From the NCBI GenBank assembly GCA_937884085.1, contig CAKZYD010000215.1, positions 1 through 32,713 of the forward strand: a stretch of DNA of 32,713 nucleotides, read 5' to 3'. The position numbers were made by a program, and so were the translations under genes. This stretch comes from an uncultured Sphingomonadales bacterium (GTDB lineage Bacteria; Pseudomonadota; Alphaproteobacteria; Sphingomonadales; CAKZYD01). The notes under the pieces are model-generated. The model had not been told where the DNA came from, searched no databases, and saw only the letters and a list, made by a program, of their open reading frames with translations. Positions 19,536 through 28,023 of the stretch are shown here, one piece after another. Position 1 is the first letter of the stretch. Each line of letters begins with the position of its first letter.

Positions 19536-19943
19536 CTATTTTTCGGTCGCCATGACCACACTGGCAACGCCCGCCTGCAGGGCTGCTTCATGGATCAAGG
19601 TATATGTCTCGATATTGGCACCCTCGGAGGAGGATACGACCACTGCCGCTTCCGGACGGTCTGCCAGCAATTGTTTCAAGCGTGGGAGTACCGATCCACG
19701 GTCGACCCGCAAGCGGTCAATAGAGATTGTTTGTGTCTGGTCAATGGTGACGAGAATATTCTTGTTCTCTTCGTCATCGTCCTCATTTTGATCGTTGTTT
19801 TGAGGCCGGATCACATCAAGACCGCTCTCTTTCACGAATGAGGCGGTAACGATGAAAAAGATGAGCATGATGAACACGACGTCCAACATGGGCGTCAGGT
19901 CGATGGCCGTTTCTTCTTCTTGGCTGCCGTATTTTCTACGCAT
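19536..19943 (-). CDS. exbD: ExbD/TolR-family biopolymer transport protein (copy 2)
   Basis: IDLTPMLDVVFIMLIFFIVTASFVKESGLDVIRP. Confidence 0.93.
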   Translation of the reverse strand: MRRKYGSQEEETAIDLTPMLDVVFIMLIFFIVTASFVKESGLDVIRPQNNDQNEDDDEENKNILVTIDQTQTISIDRLRVDRGSVLPRLKQLLADRPEAAVVVSSSEGANIETYTLIHEAALQAGVASVVMATEK

Positions 19944-20054
19944 AGGTCAAATCGCTTCCTAAGCTTTTGTATCTTAGTCTCACTTTCTGCCGAAAATGAG
20001 GCCGTTCAAGATGTTAGCAGCGGCGCTACTGGCCGCTACCGCAGCAACTGGTTT

Positions 20055-20462
20055 TTAGCCCTTGTCCGTGGCCATCACCACGCGCTCAGCTCCGACGCGG
20101 GCAATGGCGTCCTGAACCTTGGCGTATACCGTTACATCCGACTCTTTATCCGGCTGGATGACGATCCAACCTTTTGGATTTTCAGCCAAAAGCCGCTCAA
20201 TCACCGGACCAACAGCATCCACATCATAGGCTTGCTGCTGAATATAGATCTCATTATCCGCGTTAATTGCGACAAGCACGCTGGCCTTATCGGCGAGCTG
20301 CAAAATCGTTTCATCCACCGCCGGCTTAAAGACATCGATGCCCGATTCTTTGACGAATGTGGCCGTCACGATGAAGAAGATCAGCATAATGAACACGACG
20401 TCTAGCATCGGCGTTAAGTCAATCGTGGCTTCTTCGGCTTGCTTTCTACTATGGGATCGCAT
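20055..20462 (-). CDS. exbD: ExbD/TolR-family biopolymer transport protein (copy 1)
   Basis: IDLTPMLDVVFIMLIFFIVTATFVKESGIDVFKP. Confidence 0.93.
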   Translation of the reverse strand: MRSHSRKQAEEATIDLTPMLDVVFIMLIFFIVTATFVKESGIDVFKPAVDETILQLADKASVLVAINADNEIYIQQQAYDVDAVGPVIERLLAENPKGWIVIQPDKESDVTVYAKVQDAIARVGAERVVMATDKG

Positions 20463-20476
20463 TGGCTCGTCTCCGC

Positions 20477-20998
20477 CTAGTGGTCCATGGTCAAGGAGTC
20501 TTCAAGCTCCTCAGCCCGTTTGTCAGCGGCCCCTTCCACATAGCTGGACGCAAAGACGCCAACGAGTGCGCCGACCATGCCAGCCATCGTGGGAATGGTT
20601 GCCTTCGAGACGCCAGACGCCATGGCCCGCGCATTGCCGTTACCAAGGGCTGCCATCACGTCAAACACCTCGATCATTCCCGTCACGGTGCCGAGCAGTC
20701 CGCAAAGCGGGCAGACGGCAACAAGTGTTTTGATGAGACCGACATTCGAGGAGAGGTCTAGCTTCACCTGACTGATCATAGCTGTCCGAATTTTGTGGGC
20801 GTACCAAGACTTGCGCTCCAGGCGTGCTTCCCAACGATCAATGACGTCCTGACGCTGCGTGCGGTAGGCGGTGTAGAAATACACCACCCGTTCCAGTACC
20901 AGTCCGATCATCAATGAAATCACAAGGAAGATCAGAACGAGGACGTCACCACCACGCTCTATGAAGGTGAAAACAGCGTATGAAACGCTATCAAACAC
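20477..20998 (-). CDS. exbB: MotA/TolQ/ExbB proton-channel family protein (short)
   Basis: FIERGGDVLVLIFLVISLMIGLVLERVVYF...LIKTLVAVCPLCGLLGTVTGMIEVFDVMAALGNGNARAMASGVSKATIPTMAGMVGALVGVFASSYVEG. Probable GTG start at 20998 (AAGGAGAACACGAGTG), overlapping the upstream stop; track start is 21028. Confidence 0.9.
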   Translation of the reverse strand: MFDSVSYAVFTFIERGGDVLVLIFLVISLMIGLVLERVVYFYTAYRTQRQDVIDRWEARLERKSWYAHKIRTAMISQVKLDLSSNVGLIKTLVAVCPLCGLLGTVTGMIEVFDVMAALGNGNARAMASGVSKATIPTMAGMVGALVGVFASSYVEGAADKRAEELEDSLTMDH

Positions 20999-22364
20999 TC
21001 GTGTTCTCCTTCTCAGCATGCACCGCAATAATGCCGGCAGCTTGCTCTTCCAAAATATGGATCAGAGATTTAGTCCGGCCAGCTAAGAAAGCGTGCAGCA
21101 GCACCGTCGGGATAGCAACCGTCAGACCAAGCACCGTGGTCACGAGAGCTTGAGAGATACCGCCGGCCATCACTTTCGGATCGCCCGTTCCAAACAAGGT
21201 GATCGCCTGGAAGGTGTTGATCATGCCGGTCACCGTTCCGAACAGACCGAGAAGAGGTGCAACGACGGAAACGATTTTGACAAAACCATTGCCGAACTCG
21301 AGTTTCGGAGTTTCTTTCAGGATGGCTTCATCCATTTTCAGCTCAAGCGTTTCCACATCCACAGTTTTATTGTCGTGGTAAGTCTGAAGCACCCGGCCAA
21401 GTGGGTTTCCACTACGTGGCTCTGTTGCCTTCATCTGTGCTTTCATCTTGCCGCCGACAATGACGAGATAGATCAGCTTGATAATGGTCACGATGATGGC
21501 AATCGCACCAAGGCTCAAAATGATGTAGCCAATGACACCGCCTTGACCGACACGCTCTTGAAGGTTTGGCGACTGACCAAGCAGCTTGAAGAGCTGGCCA
21601 CGAAGCGGATCAACGGCAAAGTCCACGTTGCCCGAGCCAGTTGCGAGGTTGTTGGCCGATGCTGCGATAGCTCCGTCAGGCTGCTGGGCAAAGGCGACAA
21701 GTTGGCCTTCATCAGCACCTGCGGGAAGGTTGTATTCCAAGAAATGTCCTTCGGAAACGGCGCCGAAGGTGCCAATCCGGATGACTTCCTGGTCGACTGT
21801 GTTTTCACCGTCAACAACGCTGGCTGTGTACCGGTCTGTATCACCCGACTCGATGGCCTGCTGCAGCATAGTTGACCACAAGAAGCGAATTTCTGAGATG
21901 TTTGGTAAGACAGAGCCTTCCGCGGTTTTCTCAATGAGCGTGTCAAGCTTTTCAGCCCGGCCTGGGAACTGAGATGAAATGAGGGACAGGCGCAATTGGT
22001 TGCGGAAGTCCCCCGCATATTGCTGTAAAACGCCAAAAAGCTCATTGAGGTTAGCGGCTTTTTCGCGCTGCTCGGCCCGCAATTCAGCAATTTTGCGTTC
22101 ATTGGCTTGGAAGGTTTCTTCCAGCTGTTCTGCTTTTCTCTCTTCCGCAGTCAGCGCGCCACGGGCGCGGCTGAGAAGCTGTGCTTGCTGGTTGCGCGCG
22201 GCTTGGAATTCGCGCTCACGCGCTTTGTTGGCTGCGCTGTCCGCCGAACGGCCTTTTTGAACGTCTTGAAGAAGCTGGTCCAAGCTTTTGGCGTCTTGCG
22301 CAATCGCAGGCGCGGAGAATGCCATCGTTGCGGCGGCAAGGGCCGATAGAATTATTTTTTTCAT
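20991..22364 (-). CDS. MotA/TolQ/ExbB family protein with N-terminal periplasmic coiled-coil extension (TtpC-like)
   Basis: Signal peptide plus coiled coil (AEERKAEQLEETFQANERKIAELRAEQREKAANLNELFGVLQQYAGDFRNQ) followed by ExbB core (KIVSVVAPLLGLFGTVTGMINTFQAITLFGTGDPKVMAGGISQALVTTVLGLTVAIPTVLLHAFL). Confidence 0.9.
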   Translation of the reverse strand: MKKIILSALAAATMAFSAPAIAQDAKSLDQLLQDVQKGRSADSAANKAREREFQAARNQQAQLLSRARGALTAEERKAEQLEETFQANERKIAELRAEQREKAANLNELFGVLQQYAGDFRNQLRLSLISSQFPGRAEKLDTLIEKTAEGSVLPNISEIRFLWSTMLQQAIESGDTDRYTASVVDGENTVDQEVIRIGTFGAVSEGHFLEYNLPAGADEGQLVAFAQQPDGAIAASANNLATGSGNVDFAVDPLRGQLFKLLGQSPNLQERVGQGGVIGYIILSLGAIAIIVTIIKLIYLVIVGGKMKAQMKATEPRSGNPLGRVLQTYHDNKTVDVETLELKMDEAILKETPKLEFGNGFVKIVSVVAPLLGLFGTVTGMINTFQAITLFGTGDPKVMAGGISQALVTTVLGLTVAIPTVLLHAFLAGRTKSLIHILEEQAAGIIAVHAEKENTSV

Positions 22365-22367
22365 GAT

Positions 22368-23159
22368 TTAGCGGCCCTCTGGAGCAGGAACTGGGAGCAT
22401 CAGCAGCTCAGCATTTGCCGTCTTGTTGGCGAATGCGATGCCGGCTGCGATGGTATTGACATAAGACTTGTCGAGCGTGGCAAAGCTATCAGTTGTTTTG
22501 TCGTAGAGGCCAACGACTGATGTATTGGTGCCGAGTGCCTTATAATATAGCCCAACGCGACCAAGCCTTAGGAATTGGACATTATCATACTGTTCGCCGT
22601 TGTGTGTCACTGGCCCGGAATAAGTCTCGACTGAACGACCGTATTCGACTTCCTGCGTAAAGGCATCGAGGATGAGGCGGAAACGCTCTGCTTCCGTAAT
22701 GCCGCCATCTTGTAGGTATTCACGCAAATCTGCGACGCGTTCCAGGCGCTCGGTGCGACGGAAGGGAATATCGCCTTGAACGAATTTCTCAAGGGCATCC
22801 ACCATGGCAACCATTTCAGGGGTGATCTGCCGCCGGATGGTGGCGATGTCGTCAATGGATTGCTCAAGCTGACCGATTGTCTTCACCTGTCCATCGATTT
22901 GCGCCTGCAATTGCGCATTAAAGATTCGTAAGTCGTCAATCGACTGAGACACCGTCTGGAAATCAGACAGCAGGTTTTGTGTCTCCTCATCAATGCGGTC
23001 AATGCGCGCTTGAGATTTGCGGCCCTGTTCGGCTGCCTGTTTTTCAACGCTTAACACACTGTCCACAGTCTGCTGCGCGCTTGCCGGGAGCGTAGCAAGC
23101 CCAAGGGCCGCCGCTGCGGCACTCAGAAGCACCGACTTTTGGAGTTTTCTGATTAGCAT
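22368..23159 (-). CDS. DUF3450-type periplasmic protein, first gene of the Ton-type operon
   Basis: Signal peptide (LLSAAAAALGLATLPASAQQ), coiled coil, GDIPFRRTERLERVADLREYLQDGGITEAERFRLILDAFTQEVEYGRSVETYSG, LRLGRVGLYYKALG. Confidence 0.85.
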   Translation of the reverse strand: MLIRKLQKSVLLSAAAAALGLATLPASAQQTVDSVLSVEKQAAEQGRKSQARIDRIDEETQNLLSDFQTVSQSIDDLRIFNAQLQAQIDGQVKTIGQLEQSIDDIATIRRQITPEMVAMVDALEKFVQGDIPFRRTERLERVADLREYLQDGGITEAERFRLILDAFTQEVEYGRSVETYSGPVTHNGEQYDNVQFLRLGRVGLYYKALGTNTSVVGLYDKTTDSFATLDKSYVNTIAAGIAFANKTANAELLMLPVPAPEGR

Positions 23160-23215
23160 TCGTCTTCCTAAAACGGTTCATGTTCAAAAGGGATGAGGTC
23201 GCATAACGCATTTAT

Positions 23216-23256
23216 GGACTGCGCTGGCAATTAAGGAGAATTGCACCAGCCAGTCC
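23216..23256 (-). promoter_or_regulatory. Leader hairpin upstream of the DUF3450/Ton operon
   Basis: GGACTG-cg-CTGG-CAATT-aaggag-AATTG-ca-CCAG-c-CAGTCC on + strand: 15 paired positions with small bulges; minus-strand loop is CTCCTT; about 57 nt upstream of the DUF3450 ATG. Confidence 0.5.
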
Positions 23257-23598
23257 GTACTGCGAAATGACAGAAGAGTTCACCGCTAGATGGTGCTTTT
23301 GGCAGAATTGATCCCGCCACACCGTCGTCAAATTGCGATGTCCGCTCCCAACATCCCCTCGCCTCAAAACGTGTTTATCTTTCTTTCACGCTCAGACAGC
23401 GCGCATCTTCCAAGAAATCGTCTGTAATGAAAGGAAAAATTTTAGATGGCTGGAGAAAATATGAGAGGAGCGGAACGAACGCGGACAAATCAGGCCTATG
23501 TCAGCCATATTGGACGGCTGTCAGCGTACGCTTTCCAGCGCGTGTCTAATTTTACAGCAACGATGAGTGTTTGCTGCGAATCTTTTCTGTGGAAAAGA

Positions 23599-23796
23599 CT
23601 AATTCAATCGGTCGATGGCGGAGAGGACGCCGCTCCAATGATTATCCAGGCATGTGCGACGTGCGCCTGATTCGCCCAAGTGGCGAACGAGTTGGCGGGC
23701 AAGCGCTTGGATGTGATCCAGCTGCTCATCGGGCTTGATCCAGCTGCTTGTATCATCGACCGACGTGCTGTTGGTTGGGGCGTATGATTGGGCCAT
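23599..23796 (-). CDS. Small 65-aa protein of unknown function, immediately downstream of the riboswitch-like RNA
   Basis: MAQSYAPTNSTSVDDTSSWIKPDEQLDHIQALARQLVRHLGESGARRTCLDNHWSGVLSAIDRLN; ATG 15 nt beyond the RNA 3' edge with an AGGATC-like SD. Position relative to the RNA is the main support. Confidence 0.6.
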   Translation of the reverse strand: MAQSYAPTNSTSVDDTSSWIKPDEQLDHIQALARQLVRHLGESGARRTCLDNHWSGVLSAIDRLN

Positions 23797-23810
23797 AATA
23801 TTTGATCCTG

Positions 23811-23898
23811 TTCGGCAGCCCCGCTATCCGTGCACGCAAATGCTGCGTTTGGGACCGGAAGCTTTGCGTCCCGTCGTTTCCAACGGTTTGCCTCTATC
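23811..23898 (-). ncRNA. Cyclic di-GMP-I (GEMM-I) riboswitch-like RNA
   Basis: Minus strand GATAGAGGCAAACCGTTGGAAACGACGGGACGCAAAGCTTCCGGTCCCAAACGCAGCATTTGCGTGCACGGATAGCGGGGCTGCCGAA. Contains GEMM-I landmarks GGCAAACC, hairpin CCGTTG-GAAA-CGACGG (GNRA tetraloop), GGGACGCAAAGC, second arm GCT/AGC + TCCG/CGGA + ACGCA/TGCGT, then ATAGCGGGGCTGCCG; closely parallels Vibrio Vc2 as recalled. Confidence 0.92.
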
Positions 23899-23973
23899 GT
23901 AGGACCGCAAAACTGACTGCGGCCTTAACAGTGCACTCTATCTGGATAATCTGAAGAAAGCGTTGCCAAGCGG

Positions 23974-25773
23974 TCACAATAGCTGGACTGGGACCAGCCC
24001 GCGCAAAGCATTCCCAGCGAAAACGCGCTTGGCATTGTAAAGGTCATTTTGCGTCAAATGCGCTTCCTTTGCGTCGCCGCTGCGCAGCAGGTGCTCTCTT
24101 AAGATACCGGGTAAGAATTTATTGTTCGCTTTCGGCGTCAGAAGCTCCGCGCCTGACTCTAAGAAGATATTGGTAAAACTGCCTTCCGTCAGCAGGCCAT
24201 CTTCATCGACAAGGAAAACCTCATCGCAAGGTCCTTGCCTCTTGGCGTGCGTTAGGGCCTGCGCGTAAAACCAACGCATGCTTGTTTTGTGCCTTAGGAA
24301 GCGATCGGGAATCGTTTCTTGTGTCAATTCACCTAAGCGCACGCGCAGGGGCTTGGCAGCGTCGGCTGGCCGCGTCGAGAGGCTCACAGATCCATTGCGG
24401 CCATAGACGAGCCTAAGCCTGTGTAGCTTTTGCGGTAAATGGTCCGCAAAATCTCGTACCTGCTGCGTTAGGGCCTGGCGCGACGGTGCGGTAAACCCAA
24501 GTGCGGCTGAGCTCCTCTCAAGCCTATCCAGATGAAGCTCCCAAAGTTTTGGGAGCGGGGCTTCCCCTGGATTGACCGCCGCCGTTTCTATAAGCGCAAA
24601 GTCTTCAAATGAATCCGTGAGAAAATCCGCTTTAGCAAGGCATTCCGCATATTCATCAGCTGCATTGCTATCGGCGACGATACCGCTTCCGACGTTGAGA
24701 ACAGTCTTATCTCCTTCCGAGATCAGCGTGCGTATTGGCACTGAGAAGCTGGCGTCTCCGCTAGGCAACACGATGCCTATAGCGCCGCAATAGAGACCCC
24801 TTGGCGCTGCTTCCTGCGCAGCGATGATATCCATGGCGCGTATTTTTGGGGCTCCCGTGATTGAGCCGCAGGGGAATAGCGCGGTAAAGATATCGCTGAG
24901 GCTTGTGCCATCTTGCAATTCAGCTTCAATCCGCGATGTCATTTGAAACACGCTTGGCAAGGACTGCACGTCAAACAAGGCGGGAACTTCGACGCTGCCA
25001 GTCTTGGCCACGCGGCTCATATCATTTCGTAGTAGGTCCACGATCATGAGATTCTCTGCTCGATTCTTCGGGTCGGTCCTCAGGTCGTCTTGTGTGTGGC
25101 CTTCCGCGTTTCGAAGTGTCCCTTTCATCGGTTCAGCATAGAGGCGCTTTCCTTTGCGGCTAAAAAACCGTTCTGGAGAGAGGCTTAGGACAGTGCCATT
25201 CTCGGTGGATAGAAAAGCACTGAACATGGAGGGCTGTTGGCGGCGAAGACGCGCATAGAGCGTAGCGGCATGCCTACTTGCGTTAACAGAGAGCGGAAAT
25301 GTGAAATTGGCTTGATAAATGTCCCCTTTTTCCAAATGGGTTTTTATCTGAGCCACGCGCGCTTCATAGACGTCTGCAGAAATATCTGCCTCTAGTATGG
25401 ACGTGGACGCGTTTGGGTACGTCAATGCATATTGGCGCCAAAAGTCGTTCAACTCGCTGGCACTCAGTGTCTGCGCATCCTTGAACAACTGAAATTTAAG
25501 AAGGGGCCCGGCGCTCGGGGCGACTTGAACCGCCATTTTGGCATCGAAAGCGGGCGCTCCCTCATAGCTGATGCAACCGGCAACATAATAGCCGTCAGCG
25601 GCTGCGGTCTCTACAGCGGTCAAAGATGGGATAACGTCGGCGAGATCTTTGGCTATGATTGAGCGAATTGGATTTTGTAACAAGAGGCCCGCTGAGCCAA
25701 AGACGTTTTGTTTTGGGCCAGCCCGGCTGTCTTCAAAAAGGCAGAACGGACTGGCCGGCGCAATCAGCGTCAC
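23974..25773 (-). CDS. pabB: Aminodeoxychorismate synthase component I fused to class-IV aminotransferase (PabB-PabC)
   Basis: Chorismate-binding core (KGDIYQANFTFPLSVNA, SPERFFSRKGKRLYAEPMKGT, LFPCGSITGAPKIRAMDII) followed by PabC-like domain (TSMRWFYAQALTHAKRQGPCDEVFLVDEDGLLTEGSFTNIFLE). Confidence 0.92.
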   Translation of the reverse strand: MTLIAPASPFCLFEDSRAGPKQNVFGSAGLLLQNPIRSIIAKDLADVIPSLTAVETAAADGYYVAGCISYEGAPAFDAKMAVQVAPSAGPLLKFQLFKDAQTLSASELNDFWRQYALTYPNASTSILEADISADVYEARVAQIKTHLEKGDIYQANFTFPLSVNASRHAATLYARLRRQQPSMFSAFLSTENGTVLSLSPERFFSRKGKRLYAEPMKGTLRNAEGHTQDDLRTDPKNRAENLMIVDLLRNDMSRVAKTGSVEVPALFDVQSLPSVFQMTSRIEAELQDGTSLSDIFTALFPCGSITGAPKIRAMDIIAAQEAAPRGLYCGAIGIVLPSGDASFSVPIRTLISEGDKTVLNVGSGIVADSNAADEYAECLAKADFLTDSFEDFALIETAAVNPGEAPLPKLWELHLDRLERSSAALGFTAPSRQALTQQVRDFADHLPQKLHRLRLVYGRNGSVSLSTRPADAAKPLRVRLGELTQETIPDRFLRHKTSMRWFYAQALTHAKRQGPCDEVFLVDEDGLLTEGSFTNIFLESGAELLTPKANNKFLPGILREHLLRSGDAKEAHLTQNDLYNAKRVFAGNALRGLVPVQLL

Positions 25774-26321
25774 GCTTTTAAATGCAACCGAATGTTGCCA
25801 ATACGGCTTTTGTAATTGCGCTTGTCTAGATCTGGCCCGGTTGCCTCCCCAAGACCGTTCGGGTCTTCTTGTAAATTCGCGTTGGTTTCCGAACTTAATA
25901 AGACCACCAGGTCCATGTCTTCATCCACAGCATAGGGAAATTCATGCCAGACATCGCGCTTCATCATGAAGCCGGAGCTGCCATCAAAATAGAAAGCACG
26001 CAAAGCATCTGGCTGCGGCATGGACTCTGAAGGCGGTGCAAAAACGGCAATAAACGGTTTGCCGCCAAGAGGCAGAAAGCTCTGCGTGTGTTTGGGATGG
26101 CGCTCCATATAATCGATGACCAGCGGGCGCGGTTTAACCCGGCAGACCGTGAGCTGCGGCGGTGCTTCGCTTTGAAACGTCCCTGGTTGGCGCACTTCCA
26201 CATGGCCATCATAAAAGGTGATTGGCAGCTTCGGAATTGAGGGGTCAGTGCCAATAATCGTGCCAAATGGCGCCAGGGCCTCGGCTGTTGCGTGTTCAAT
26301 CTCAATAGTGGTCATAGCCAA
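25770..26321 (-). CDS. allA: Ureidoglycolate lyase (AllA) family protein
   Basis: EALAPFGTIIGTDPSIPK, ERHPKHTQSFLPLGGKPFIAVFAPPSESMPQPDALRAFYFDGSSGFMMKRDVWHEFPY. Confidence 0.85.
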   Translation of the reverse strand: MAMTTIEIEHATAEALAPFGTIIGTDPSIPKLPITFYDGHVEVRQPGTFQSEAPPQLTVCRVKPRPLVIDYMERHPKHTQSFLPLGGKPFIAVFAPPSESMPQPDALRAFYFDGSSGFMMKRDVWHEFPYAVDEDMDLVVLLSSETNANLQEDPNGLGEATGPDLDKRNYKSRIGNIRLHLKA

Positions 26322-26698
26322 GTCATATAGAGCGCATAGATCGCGCCGACCACAAACACAGCGGTCGTCATGACGACGCCGGCTACGCGGGGCACATTCG
26401 GTGGCTGCTTGGTCATTCCCAATGGATGCAGCAAACGGGCGACGACAAAGGCAGCTGCGAGCGCACCCACTAAGACTTGCGGCGCACCGGAAAACTCCAG
26501 AAGCCCAACGAGAATGATAGCAATAGGCGCATTTTCAGTAAAATTGCCATGACTGCGAATGGCAATTTGCAAATCTGGTTTGTCCGCATCGCCCATGGAG
26601 GCCTGATATTTGGTCCGCATGCCGATGGTGCGAAACTTCAGCCAGCACAGGATAAGCGCACAGACTGCCACAAGCGTCATGGTAATGGGTAATTGCAT
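26312..26698 (-). CDS. MAPEG-family membrane protein
   Basis: 128 aa, four hydrophobic segments, QIAIRSHGNFTENAPIAIILVGLLEFSGAP motif. Confidence 0.88.
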   Translation of the reverse strand: MQLPITMTLVAVCALILCWLKFRTIGMRTKYQASMGDADKPDLQIAIRSHGNFTENAPIAIILVGLLEFSGAPQVLVGALAAAFVVARLLHPLGMTKQPPNVPRVAGVVMTTAVFVVGAIYALYMTWL

Positions 26699-26780
26699 GG
26701 GCTGTATCCGCGCCTATTCATCAACATCCCCATGGAACAGCAGACCAGTTCGCAGTGTCAATGGAGCTTTAAGCGTAAGC

Positions 26781-27917
26781 TTAAAGTGATCTGCCGATGA
26801 GTTCCTTCATGATTTCCGATGTGCCGCCGTAGATGCGCTGTACCCGGGCATCGCGCCACAAACGGGCGATCTCATATTCATTCATATAGCCAGCGCCGCC
26901 GTGCAGTTGCAGGCAGGCGTCAAGCACTTCCCATTGCAGCTCGGTATGCCAGAGTTTAGCGGATGCACCCTCAAAGGCGTCGAGTTCGCCGGCCAGGTGC
27001 TTTTGAATGCAATGATCTAGATGCGCCCAGCCAACCTGCAGCTTGGTCTTCAAGTCGGCCAATAGAAAACGTGTGTTTTGAAAATCCAATACGGATTTGC
27101 CAAACGCCTTTCTATCGCGAACATAGTCTAACGTGATGTCAAAGGCCCGTTGCGCACCAGCTTGTGCGCTTACGGCAATAGAGAGGCGCTCTTGGGGAAG
27201 CTGGCTCATCAAATAGATAAAGCCCTGATTTTCCTGACCTAAGCAGTTTGTGATCGGAACGCGCACATTATCGAAAAACAGCTCGGAGGTGTCAGCCGTA
27301 TGTTGGCCGATTTTGTCTAGGTTACGGCCCCGGGCAAAACCTTCACGATCAGCCTCGACAAGAATCAGTGACGTTCCCTTAGCGCCCATAGATGGGTCTG
27401 TTTTCGCTACAACAATGACGACATCAGCGTGTTGACCGTTGGTGATGTAGGTTTTCTGCCCACTAATGACATAATGGTTGCCATCGCGCTTTGCGGTCGT
27501 GCGGATGCCTTGCAGATCGGACCCAGCCCCGGGCTCTGTCATGGCAATCGCAGCGACCGCTTCGCCAGACACCATTTTAGGAAGCCACTTGGTTTGTTGT
27601 TCAGGGCTGCCATAAGCAACCAGATAATCCGCGCAGATGTCGGACTGTAGCGTCAGGCCAGCTGATGAACCTGCATAGCCTAATTCTTCGGCAACCACGC
27701 TGTTGAAGCGAAAATCCAGGCCTGGACCGCCGAATTCTTCCGGGACTGTAGGGCATAGCAAACCTGCCTCGCCGGACTTGTTCCAAAAGTCGCGATCCAC
27801 CTTGCCTTGTTCTTCCCATTTTTCGACATTGGGGTGTAGCTCTCTATCGAAGAACTTTCTGACCGAGTCGCGAAACATCTCATGGTCACTATTATATATT
27901 GAGCGGCTTTTGAGCAT
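26781..27917 (-). CDS. Acyl-CoA dehydrogenase
   Basis: TEPGAGSDLQGIRTTAKRDGNHYVISGQKTYITNGQHADVVIVVAKT, QLHGGAGYMNEYEIARLWRDARVQRIYGGTSEIMKELIGRSL. Start at 27917 (MLKSRSIYNSDHEMFRDSVRKFFDREL) preferred over 28034. Confidence 0.92.
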   Translation of the reverse strand: MLKSRSIYNSDHEMFRDSVRKFFDRELHPNVEKWEEQGKVDRDFWNKSGEAGLLCPTVPEEFGGPGLDFRFNSVVAEELGYAGSSAGLTLQSDICADYLVAYGSPEQQTKWLPKMVSGEAVAAIAMTEPGAGSDLQGIRTTAKRDGNHYVISGQKTYITNGQHADVVIVVAKTDPSMGAKGTSLILVEADREGFARGRNLDKIGQHTADTSELFFDNVRVPITNCLGQENQGFIYLMSQLPQERLSIAVSAQAGAQRAFDITLDYVRDRKAFGKSVLDFQNTRFLLADLKTKLQVGWAHLDHCIQKHLAGELDAFEGASAKLWHTELQWEVLDACLQLHGGAGYMNEYEIARLWRDARVQRIYGGTSEIMKELIGRSL

Positions 27918-28023
27918 GCCGGTCTTTCCTTCTTTGAAATACTCTTGTTGCTTCCGGTTGTTGGGCAAACCGCGTCTTTGCGTCAACACAGCAAAGTGAT
28001 GGGGCGACAAAATGGTGCGGGGA

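Noticed and set aside
21093-21875. 260-aa ORF on + strand
   Set aside because: Antisense to the long ExbB-family gene; His/Asp-rich composition typical of a shadow frame.
23446-23670. 74-aa ORF on + strand
   Set aside because: No recognisable domain, overlaps the 3' end of the minus-strand 65-aa ORF, which has riboswitch support.
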